A DNA stretch of 17,315 nucleotides from CAZYVD01 sp964651045 (GTDB taxonomy: Bacteria; Zhuqueibacterota; QNDG01; DSAB01): the NCBI GenBank assembly GCA_964651045.1, contig CAZYVD010000060.1, positions 1 to 17,315 of the forward strand, read 5' to 3'. Numbering within the stretch: the first letter of the stretch is position 1; each line of letters starts with the position of its first letter. The notes beneath the pieces are model-generated. The model was not told where the DNA came from and searched no databases. It worked only from the letters and a program-made list of their open reading frames with translations. The translations under genes were made by a program, and so were the position numbers. Positions 1 through 6,921 of the stretch are shown here, piece after piece.

Positions 1-22
1 CCATTTGATTGTTTCTTGTTTA

Positions 23-46
23 CCGCAGGGGCAAGAGCCCCTGCGG
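23..46. repeat. Perfect GC-rich hairpin, member of a dispersed palindromic repeat
   Basis: A 10-bp perfect stem (CCGCAGGGGC / GCCCCTGCGG) with an AAGA loop lies just past the 3' end of the membrane-protein gene at 80. The core AGGGGCAAGAGCCCCTGC recurs at 2525-2542, and in both places GAG(G)CAATAA follows, so this is a dispersed repeat and not a one-off terminator. No T-run follows on either strand, which argues against a classical intrinsic terminator. Confidence 0.7.
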
Positions 47-79
47 AGCAATAAAGCGACTTGTTGGGCCGCTGAGATT

Positions 80-1222
80 TTAGGACAGAATGTTGGAATA
101 TTTATTAAATGCTTCCATTCTCATTCGATAAATGAAAGAACTAACAGTTATGACCACAAAAAATCCTAATGAAATAATAATGGATAAATTCTTGCTTAAA
201 AAATGGAATCTAGAAATCACGTGATGAAAACTTGATATAAAGGTGCCCAGCACAATAACTAAAATTAATGGCTTGCTCGCTTCGAGTTTCTCTGTATGCA
301 CGATGGTGCCAATGAGCCAGTAAAAAACAATAAAAGCAGGAGACATTAATCTTTCATTATTTGAACCGAACAATGTACTTAGAAAGACTAAAAACATAAA
401 AACTAAGGCGTATTTTTTATCTCTAAAAAAATCTATCGTCCTTTTTAAAAAAATGAAGGGTAATAGACTCAGCGGAATAAAAGGATTAACCAATAATCTG
501 AACCAGTTTTCAACCGAGCGAAGTTTGGTTGAATGTGTGATAAAAGCATGTATAATATTATTTCCTGGAGCTCTAATTAATAATCGAGGAAACAAAAAAA
601 CAACTATTGATAGAACAGTTACAATTAATACACTTCTTGCTTCAGTTGATATTTTTTTCTTCTCAAACAAATAGACAAATACTACTGGTATCATAAGCAT
701 TACAGTTTCTTTGGTGACTGCTCCCAGAAACATTACAATACTAAACAGCTTCCAATTTTTTCTCATCATTGCCCAAAACAGAATGAGGATCCAGATAAGA
801 GATAATAAATCATTGATTTGAAAAAAATCCCAAACGGTAAAGCCAAACAGATATTTATTGAATAGAAAAAGTATAGTAGTAATAACTGAAGCATTTGTAT
901 TTATCCCCATATTGCAGAGGAAAAAATAAATTAAAAACACCAGTGCAAAAGAAGCACTTACAGTAAAAATATAAAATCCTAATGGATCAGGGATAGGGAA
1001 TAAACCTACAATGTACGGGCCCAGCAATCGATATGCAAATGGTCCTCCGATACTTGGGTCAAATTGAGGGGAGGCGATTGCTATAGCTCGATAATATAAC
1101 AAATCCCATTTGGAATAAGGTTCCTGTGTATATTCAATTTGACCATATAAAAAGATCATAAATAATGTTATAATACCTATGATGCTGATATTTAGTAAGT
1201 GTCTTTTTATGATATCAATCAT
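80..1222 (-). CDS. Polytopic membrane protein, possibly GT-C-like glycosyltransferase
   Basis: This encodes 380 aa, mostly hydrophobic, with about eight to ten predicted membrane segments. The first is at roughly residues 12-30; the last ends near residue 365, leaving a short basic tail. A polar loop after the first segment carries DLLYYR and then PFAYRLLGP. A KET motif sits before a long hydrophobic segment near residue 170. An acidic/aromatic first loop, many membrane helices and a KET-type motif resemble uncharacterised membrane proteins related to GT-C (lipid-linked sugar) glycosyltransferases, but no diagnostic motif settles the activity. The start has only a distant GGAG, about 13 nt upstream, and that GGAG directly precedes a six-codon ORF that ends in the gene's start region. 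The gene stands alone, with an IS relic immediately upstream, and it is AT-richer than the ilv-leu operon. It may be acquired cargo. Confidence 0.6.
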   Translation of the reverse strand: MIDIIKRHLLNISIIGIITLFMIFLYGQIEYTQEPYSKWDLLYYRAIAIASPQFDPSIGGPFAYRLLGPYIVGLFPIPDPLGFYIFTVSASFALVFLIYFFLCNMGINTNASVITTILFLFNKYLFGFTVWDFFQINDLLSLIWILILFWAMMRKNWKLFSIVMFLGAVTKETVMLMIPVVFVYLFEKKKISTEARSVLIVTVLSIVVFLFPRLLIRAPGNNIIHAFITHSTKLRSVENWFRLLVNPFIPLSLLPFIFLKRTIDFFRDKKYALVFMFLVFLSTLFGSNNERLMSPAFIVFYWLIGTIVHTEKLEASKPLILVIVLGTFISSFHHVISRFHFLSKNLSIIISLGFFVVITVSSFIYRMRMEAFNKYSNILS

Positions 1223-1254
1223 TTTTATGGTTCATCTCCAAATGAGTTATTTAA

Positions 1255-1995
1255 GTGGTAATTTTTTAATAGGAGTTCAAAATACTCCATATATGAAAAA
1301 CCCTAAGCTTTTCTTTTTATAGTTTTGATTTTTTTGTTAATGCCTTTGAATTTGCTGTTATGGATAGGATAGATAGCATGATTGATTATACCATATCCAT
1401 ACCTCAACAATTTCTTGGCAAATTTGATCAATTGTTTGATTCCGGAATCAATAGCGAAATCCACCCACTCAAAAATGTGTCGTCTTACATTATCAGTGCA
1501 GCAGTAACCCTACAACTGTTTCAGAGAATCTTTCAATATGTAGCCGATTGAAAAATTGCAATTAATAGATAGCAATTTCTCAAGAGGCTGTTTATCATTT
1601 TCTCTCAGGTTCTCTGGGTTGAAGATATTTTGTTCCTTTAAAATATTTTTAATGTTCTTTGTCCGAAGCTTTAAATTCAGAGATTCTAACTGAATCAATA
1701 ACTTTACCGTATTCCTTAACCACATCAGACTAATCAAATACGATTCGAGCATTGGAAAGATATTCTCTTACTGCTTTGATGTAAAGCTCCCACATCTCTA
1801 TTGCAACTGCTTGTATCCTTTTCTTTTCCTCTTCGGAAAGAAGCGAAAAGAACTTGCCCAACCACTTGGGTTTTATATCGTTATTTGTCCACAATATTCT
1901 TCCTGTTTCAAAATCACAATGGTCAGATATTTATGACCTTTGCGAATAGATATCTTATCAACTATCTCTTTATATGGAAACTTAATAATTCCCAA
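1255..1995 (-). pseudogene. Degenerate ISL3-family transposase (C-terminal two thirds)
   Basis: Reading the minus strand and switching frame recovers an ISL3-type DDE transposase in family order. The blocks are VDKISIRKGHKYLTIV (about 1963-1916), CDFETGRILW then GKFFSLL, AVAIEMWELYIKAVREYL (about 1809-1756), NIFNPENL then LEKLL, and finally GINKKIKTIKRKA-stop-GFSYMEYF near 1340-1275. Frameshifts occur near 1918 and between 1750 and 1680, and there are stops near 1736, 1512 and 1303. The second catalytic Asp (AVAIDMW in the family) is Glu here, and the conserved Glu of the EGINNKIK block is Lys. The N-terminal zinc-finger part is not visible. It is therefore a dead copy. Its 3' end abuts the membrane-protein gene start at 1222. 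I did not find its terminal inverted repeats. Confidence 0.85.
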
Positions 1996-2337
1996 ATTTG
2001 TGCAATTTATTAACAATTATTCAGCTAAACCAGCATCCCACGAACTCCAAACACTGATTTTTAATTTTTGATTTTAATACAAATAAATCCTGAAATCCTC
2101 TCCAATATTTCCAAAATCAAAAAATTTTAATCAACAATCATTATTCAATCTGTTACATTCAGACGCAACTATCCCTATCCGCGGATTGGTGTAAAATTTA
2201 AAATCGGAATAAAAACTCTTTCTTATCAAGGCAATGGCTGCTATTTTTGCCAGTTGCGGTGTGCTGCTCTATTCTCGCAGGAAACATTTCTATATAGTTA
2301 GAATTAATGATACCAGTAGTATCTATAAAGTTTTTCT

Positions 2338-2366
2338 ATTTTATCAAAATTATATTAGAAAGTCAA
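2338..2366 (-). promoter_or_regulatory. Predicted sigma70-like promoter reading towards the IS relic
   Basis: On the minus strand TTGACT (2366-2361) is followed after exactly 17 nt by TAAAAT (2343-2338). The next gene-like item downstream is the dead ISL3 transposase, so this may be a leftover promoter. The region is AT-rich, where chance matches are common. Confidence 0.35.
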
Positions 2367-2407
2367 GAAAAACTTACATTCTCTGCAGAAACCAAGAATT
2401 TAAATAA

Positions 2408-2508
2408 ATCCCGAATTAACGGATAAGCAATGTTTCCTACTCAAACCTCATTCTATTTAGATGATAAATAATAGCTATAAATCGATCTCTTATCCGTTAA
2501 ATCGGGAT
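2408..2508. repeat. 20-bp inverted repeat, one mismatch
   Basis: ATCCCGAATTAACGGATAAG (2408-2427) and CTTATCCGTTAAATCGGGAT (2489-2508) are reverse complements apart from one central position, with 61 bp between. The arms are less AT-rich than the surroundings. This could be the ends of a small non-autonomous element or a long hairpin; nothing between the arms looks coding. Confidence 0.65.
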
Positions 2509-2524
2509 AAATATTAAGCTACGG

Positions 2525-2620
2525 AGGGGCAAGAGCCCCTGCTGAGGCAATAATATATCGAAACTGAGTTTCTTTTCAGAGCAGCGTTCCCAAACTCCAG
2601 CTCAGGAACGAGGAAAAAAT
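2525..2620. repeat. Dispersed palindromic intergenic repeat, copy 1
   Basis: It begins with an AGGGGC-AAGA-GCCCCT hairpin, the same core as at 23-46. From 2553 it carries a block of about 65 bp that recurs at 17161-17229 in the same orientation. Shared runs include ATATATCGAAAC, GAGTTTCTTTTCAGAGCAGC and GAACGAGGA. The block contains two short stems (GAAAC/GTTTC and CGTTCC/GGAACG). It is intergenic in both copies. Confidence 0.75.
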
Positions 2621-2746
2621 TTAACTCTTCAAATGCAACCAATTATAGGGGGGAATTACTCTTATAGCTTTACTGTATAGAGACTGCCTCGTATTTTGAT
2701 CCTATCAATGATAAATAGAACATTGCTGCTTTGTTTTGATCGACTT

Positions 2747-3838
2747 TCACAATCTATTATAATATTCTTCCAGAATGTTCTCTTTTACCTTATCTCCTAT
2801 CTGGCTCGTACTCAAATATTTTGAGTTTTTTCCAGCAATGTCTTGTGTTCTATATCCTTTTTCGAGGGTCCTCTGTATTCCGTTTTCTATTGTTATGGCT
2901 GCTTTTTCAATGAGAAATGAATATCTGAACATCAGAGCAACAGATCCAATTGCTGCAAGAGGATTTGCAATATTTTTACCTGCAATGTCGGGAGCCGAAC
3001 CATGAACAGGCTCGTACAATGCTGAGCACTCTCCAATGCTAGCAGATGGAAGCATTCCTAATGAACCTGTCAGCATGGCTGCTTCATCGCTGAGTATGTC
3101 GCCAAACATGTTGCATGTTAGAATCACATCAAATTTGCCAGGATTCCGAACAAGCTGCATTGCACAGTTGTCAACTAACATGTGGTTCAGCTCAACATCA
3201 GGGAAAGATTTTGATACTCTGTCTACTACACTACGCCAGAGCCTGGATGAAGCAAGAACATTGGCCTTATCTACGGATGTGATTTTTTTTCTTCTCTTTT
3301 GTGCAGTTTCAAAACCAACACGGGCAATTCGTTCTATTTCGTGAGTACGGTAACGCATCGTATCCACAGCTTCTTCTTCATTGTTAATTTCTTTAATATA
3401 TTTTGGTTTTCCGAAATATATTCCGGCTGTAAGTTCTCGAACCACTATAATATCGATTCCGCTTATAACCTCTCTCTTAAGAGTAGAAGATTCCAGCAGA
3501 GGTTCAAACATTTTGACAGGCCTGAGATTTGTAAATAGTCTGAGTTCTTTACGAATTCTCAGGAGTCCTGCTTCGGGTCGAAGATGAATTGGAAGGGAGT
3601 CCCATTTGGGACCTCCGACTGCACCAAGAAATACACAGTCTGCTTTGCGGCATAGCTCTATTACTTCATCCTGAATAGGTTTTCCATTAGCATCAATCGA
3701 TGCACCACCGATGAGTCCCTTACTGATAGTGACATCCACTCCAAAGAGGATTCCCACCTGAGTCAATATCTTTATTACTTCTTCTGTAACTTCAGGTCCT
3801 ATTCCATCTCCTGGTAGAACAACCACATTTTTTTTCAT
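2747..3838 (-). CDS. leuB: 3-isopropylmalate dehydrogenase
   Basis: It oxidises and decarboxylates 3-isopropylmalate to 2-oxoisocaproate with NAD+ in leucine synthesis. With CimA present it can also act on 3-methylmalate to give 2-oxobutyrate. The protein is 363 aa from the start chosen, normal for the family. It shows the GDGIGPEV N-terminal loop, the substrate-binding run LLRIRKELRLFTNLRP (about 92-107), Tyr141 in YFGKPK, Lys191 in VDKANVL, the metal-binding aspartates 223, 247 and 251, and the NAD-loop EPVHGSAPDIAG (276-287). An upstream ATG at 3850 overlaps the leuD stop by 4 bp but has no Shine-Dalgarno sequence. The ATG at 3838 has GAGG six bases upstream and gives the usual MKKNVVVLPGDG beginning, so I prefer it. 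It is the last gene of the operon. Confidence 0.95.
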   Translation of the reverse strand: MKKNVVVLPGDGIGPEVTEEVIKILTQVGILFGVDVTISKGLIGGASIDANGKPIQDEVIELCRKADCVFLGAVGGPKWDSLPIHLRPEAGLLRIRKELRLFTNLRPVKMFEPLLESSTLKREVISGIDIIVVRELTAGIYFGKPKYIKEINNEEEAVDTMRYRTHEIERIARVGFETAQKRRKKITSVDKANVLASSRLWRSVVDRVSKSFPDVELNHMLVDNCAMQLVRNPGKFDVILTCNMFGDILSDEAAMLTGSLGMLPSASIGECSALYEPVHGSAPDIAGKNIANPLAAIGSVALMFRYSFLIEKAAITIENGIQRTLEKGYRTQDIAGKNSKYLSTSQIGDKVKENILEEYYNRL

Positions 3839-3846
3839 CTTAAGCC

Positions 3847-4404
3847 TCATATTATTTTTTTTCTGCGTGCATATTGAAAGAGTCCGCCTGCCGATATTAT
3901 CTCTTCAGCAGGACCAAGAGGATTGAGAGAGGATTTCCAATTCTTTGAATGATTGGTTACAATACAACTCTTTGTATCGATCTCGATCATATCACCAGTA
4001 TTGACACGATCAGTGATATCTTTTCGACTCTCATAGGGAATGAGTAATCCTCCATCGACTGCATTTCTATAAAAGATTCTTGCATAGGAAAGCGCGATGA
4101 TGGCCTCAACCCCGGCTTCAGCAAGTGCTATTGGTGCATGTTCTCTGGAAGAGCCGCATCCGAAGTTCTTTCCAGCAATGATTATTTTGTAGGAGGAACG
4201 ATCCCCTCCTTCTGATACAAAAGATATGTTGCCGAATGGAAGACCTGCCTTTTCATCAGGAATTCCCGATAGTGCATATCTTCCAAATATTTTTCTTTCT
4301 TCTGGATCGTTAACATCATACACGAGATATTGAGCAGGAATGATCTGGTCTGTGTCGATGTCATCTCCAACTACATAGGCGAGTCCTTTGATTATCCTCT
4401 TCAT
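3847..4404 (-). CDS. leuD: 3-isopropylmalate dehydratase small subunit
   Basis: This is the small (swivel-domain) subunit that pairs with LeuC to isomerise 2-isopropylmalate to 3-isopropylmalate; the same pair isomerises citramalate in the CimA route. The protein is 185 aa, close to the short LeuD/homoaconitase-small-subunit type (about 165 aa), plus a basic C-terminal tail. It starts with the typical GLAYVVGDDIDTDQIIPAQY and carries the substrate-loop block NFGCGSSREHAPIAL near residues 80-95. A clear AGGAG lies six bases before the ATG. It is 14 bp downstream of leuC, and its TGA overlaps a possible upstream leuB start, which suggests translational coupling. Confidence 0.95.
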   Translation of the reverse strand: MKRIIKGLAYVVGDDIDTDQIIPAQYLVYDVNDPEERKIFGRYALSGIPDEKAGLPFGNISFVSEGGDRSSYKIIIAGKNFGCGSSREHAPIALAEAGVEAIIALSYARIFYRNAVDGGLLIPYESRKDITDRVNTGDMIEIDTKSCIVTNHSKNWKSSLNPLGPAEEIISAGGLFQYARRKKII

Positions 4405-4418
4405 GATTCTCCTCTTTA

Positions 4419-5726
4419 TTAAAAAAAGATACCAGGATCTGTAATCTTCCCACTGATCGCAGTTGCTGCTACGGTTAAAGGCGAAGCAAGATAAACAGCC
4501 GAATTGGGAGATCCCATCCTTCCAGGGAAATTTCTGTTTGTAGTTGAAATGCAGATATCACCATCACTTAGTCTTCCGAATGTATCGGGTGGGCCTCCGA
4601 GACATGCGCCGCAAGAAGGAGGGCCAATTTCCGCTCCTGCATCCAGAAATATTTCTCTGAGAGTCCTTCCGTCGAGTTTCCTGGTGATCAGTTCCTGTTC
4701 GACCTCTACTGTTGCAGGTACAACTTTTGTATTTATTTGAACCTTTCTGTCTTTGAGAATATGTGCAGCTGAAACAAGGTCTGTGATTTTACCCCCTGTA
4801 CAGGAGCCGATATAACACTGGGTTGGGATGACCTCCTCCAAGCTGGATGCAGGAAGGATGTTGTCTGGCGAGAATGGTCTGGCAACTACTGGTGTGAGTT
4901 TACTTAGGTCATAGTAAAGACTCTTTTCGAAACGAGCAGATAAATCGCTTCTGATAATTTGAAAATCACAATTCATTCGACTTCTAATCCATTCTACTGT
5001 TTTTGCGTCTGGTTCGATGATACAATTTTTTGCACCTGCTTCAACTGCCATGTTGCAGAGAGTCATCCTTTCATCCATGTTCATGTTTCTGACTGCTTCT
5101 CCACAGATTTCCATGGCCATGTATGATGCACCGTCCAATCCAATATCACCAATAATTGTTAATATCAAATCTTTCGCCATCACATGCGGGGACATTTCCC
5201 CTTCAACAATTACTCTAATAGTTTTGGGTATTTTCAACCAAAGCTTTCCGGTTCCCATGACAAATCCGGCATCTGTGTTTCCAATGCCAGTGGCAAACAG
5301 TCCAAATGCACCTGCCGTACATGTGTGTGAGTCTGTTCCAACAACGATCATACCCGGACGCAGTAGACCGAGCTCTGCAAGGGCAATATGACAGACGCCT
5401 CTGTAGCGGTCAGATCCGGCATCAAAGAAGTGCGGCAGGTTTTGCTGTTTTGCGAATGTGCGGAGTACCTCAAGATTTCGTTTAGCATGAGCATCTTCTG
5501 TGAATATATAATGATCAGGGAGGATTACGATCCTCTCGCGATCCCATACTGTGGCATTTGTTCCAAATTCATTCTTGAATATACCGATTGTTCCTGGTCC
5601 GCATACATCATGCGTCATCAAAAGATCGATATCGACCCACACGATTTCTCCTGCCGCTACATTTTCTCTATTTGCATGTGCTGTGATGATCTTTTCTGTG
5701 ATTGTCATTCCTCTATCTTTTACCAT
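4419..5726 (-). CDS. leuC: 3-isopropylmalate dehydratase large subunit
   Basis: This is the aconitase-family large subunit that binds the [4Fe-4S] cluster and acts with LeuD on 2-isopropylmalate, and by inference on citramalate. It is 435 aa, about 15-30 residues shorter than the enterobacterial LeuC and like the archaeal/HacA-type branch, fitting the short LeuD. The three cluster ligands are visible: Cys309 in YIGSCTGG and Cys372 and Cys375 in PSCGACLGG. DSHTCTAGAFG and GTGKLWLK blocks are also present. The start at 5726 has GGGGA six bases upstream, inside the end of leuA. An internal ATG at 5708 gives the common MTITEKI start, but its GAGG is too close, so I keep 5726. Only 2 bp separate it from the leuA stop. 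Confidence 0.95.
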   Translation of the reverse strand: MVKDRGMTITEKIITAHANRENVAAGEIVWVDIDLLMTHDVCGPGTIGIFKNEFGTNATVWDRERIVILPDHYIFTEDAHAKRNLEVLRTFAKQQNLPHFFDAGSDRYRGVCHIALAELGLLRPGMIVVGTDSHTCTAGAFGLFATGIGNTDAGFVMGTGKLWLKIPKTIRVIVEGEMSPHVMAKDLILTIIGDIGLDGASYMAMEICGEAVRNMNMDERMTLCNMAVEAGAKNCIIEPDAKTVEWIRSRMNCDFQIIRSDLSARFEKSLYYDLSKLTPVVARPFSPDNILPASSLEEVIPTQCYIGSCTGGKITDLVSAAHILKDRKVQINTKVVPATVEVEQELITRKLDGRTLREIFLDAGAEIGPPSCGACLGGPPDTFGRLSDGDICISTTNRNFPGRMGSPNSAVYLASPLTVAATAISGKITDPGIFF

Positions 5727-5728
5727 TT

Positions 5729-6901
5729 CTATTCCCCGGATTGATTTTGGTTTTTAATTCTTTGGATAAAATCGATCAAATCATCATTATTAATAATCTT
5801 TTTCTTGTCTGCCAGATTTGTAAATTCTCTATATACATTGTTTAGTTTTTCTGCAGAGAGATTTATGCCGAGTTCCGCATAGCGTTTGGCAAGTGCATGT
5901 CGTCCCGAATGTTTCCCTAGTACGAGTCTGCTGGATGGCACTCCCACAGATTGGGGTGTTATGATTTCATAGGTAGTGTTGTGTTTAAGAATGCCATGCT
6001 GGTGAATACCTGCTTCGTGGGCAAATGCGTTTTCACCAACTATGGCTTTGTTTGGCTGAACATCGATTCCTGTTAGATGAGAGAGAAGACGGCTCGTTCT
6101 GTAAATTTCTCTGATTTTCACTCCTGTTTTCTTATCATAGATATCTCTTCTTGTGTGAAGAGTCATCACGATTTCCTCCAGTGCAGCATTGCCGGCTCGC
6201 TCGCCTATTCCATTTATTGTACACTCAACCTGAGTTGCTCCATTCTCTATTGCAGTTAATGAATTTGATGATGCAAGTCCAAGGTCATTATGGCAATGAA
6301 TGCTCAACACTGCTTTCCCAATATTGGGAACACTATTGATGATAGACCTTATCAGGTCGCCGAATTCTTTTGGAGTGGCATAGCCAACAGTATCGGGTAT
6401 GTTTATAACAGTTGCACCACTATCGATAACAGCTTCAATGATCTTGAACAAAAATTCCCGATCTGTACGGACTGCATCTTCTGCAGAAAATTCGACATCA
6501 CGAGTCAGAGATTTTGCATAACGAACCGATTCTACAGCAGCATTCAATACTTCCGCTTTCTCCATATTCAATTTGTATTTTAGATGAATGTCCGATGTAG
6601 CAATGAATGTATGGATACGAGGATTTGATGCATTTCTGAGAGCTTCCCATGCACATTTGATGTCATCATGACGGGCTCTGGCAAGAGCTGCTACAGTGCA
6701 TTTTTTAATTTCCTTTGAGATCATCTTAACGGCTTCAAAATCTCCTTTAGATGATATGGGAAATCCTGCTTCGATCACGTCTACACAGAGTCGTTCCAGC
6801 TGTCTTGCCATTCGGCATTTCTGCTCGACTGTCATGCCGAATCCAGGAGACTGCTCACCGTCTCTGAGAGTTGTGTCGAATATGATGATTTTATCTTTCA
6901 T
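5729..6901 (-). CDS. leuA: 2-isopropylmalate synthase, short form without regulatory domain
   Basis: It condenses 2-oxoisovalerate with acetyl-CoA, the committed step of leucine synthesis. The TIM-barrel catalytic domain is complete: FDTTLRDGEQSPG at the N-terminus (metal ligand Asp14, catalytic Arg13), His202 and His204 in IHCHNDLG, and Asn238 in GIGERAGNAALEE. The GEQSPG and EAGFP motifs favour LeuA over homocitrate or citramalate synthase. At 390 aa it ends after the linker helices, whereas common LeuA proteins are about 500 aa or more with a C-terminal LeuA dimer/allosteric domain. That domain is absent, and the next gene starts 2 bp later, so this is the natural length and not a frameshift. 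Leucine inhibition of the usual kind is therefore not expected. The start has AAGGA seven bases upstream, 20 bp after cimA. Confidence 0.93.
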   Translation of the reverse strand: MKDKIIIFDTTLRDGEQSPGFGMTVEQKCRMARQLERLCVDVIEAGFPISSKGDFEAVKMISKEIKKCTVAALARARHDDIKCAWEALRNASNPRIHTFIATSDIHLKYKLNMEKAEVLNAAVESVRYAKSLTRDVEFSAEDAVRTDREFLFKIIEAVIDSGATVINIPDTVGYATPKEFGDLIRSIINSVPNIGKAVLSIHCHNDLGLASSNSLTAIENGATQVECTINGIGERAGNAALEEIVMTLHTRRDIYDKKTGVKIREIYRTSRLLSHLTGIDVQPNKAIVGENAFAHEAGIHQHGILKHNTTYEIITPQSVGVPSSRLVLGKHSGRHALAKRYAELGINLSAEKLNNVYREFTNLADKKKIINNDDLIDFIQRIKNQNQSGE

Positions 6902-6921
6902 GATTTTTTCCTTAAATGTAT

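Larger units (their letters stand above)
1996..2746. other. Gene-free decayed intergenic stretch with repeats
   Basis: About 750 bp hold no convincing gene. Visible structure is an 11-bp inverted repeat TTTTTGATTTT / AAAATCAAAAA (2065-2075 and 2113-2123), a promoter-like minus-strand sequence (2338-2366), a long inverted repeat (2408-2508) and a dispersed palindromic repeat (2525-2620). The stretch after leuB (2746 downward) contains no hairpin with a T-run, so the ilv-leu transcript has no obvious intrinsic terminator here; it could instead end within the structured repeats. Confidence 0.6.

Noticed and set aside
1360..2013. Plus-strand ORFs over the IS relic
   Set aside because: They are antisense to the stitched ISL3 transposase frames and show no coding features of their own.
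2231..2300. Short minus-strand ORF starting MFPARIEQHTATGK downstream of the 2338 promoter
   Set aside because: About 29 codons with no ribosome binding site and no recognisable family; likely chance.
2234..2407. 57-codon plus-strand ORF beginning MAAIFASCGVLLYSRRK
   Set aside because: It has a poorly spaced ribosome binding site, no recognisable domain, and the second half overlaps AT-rich, promoter-like sequence; it lies in a decayed stretch. Kept out for lack of support.
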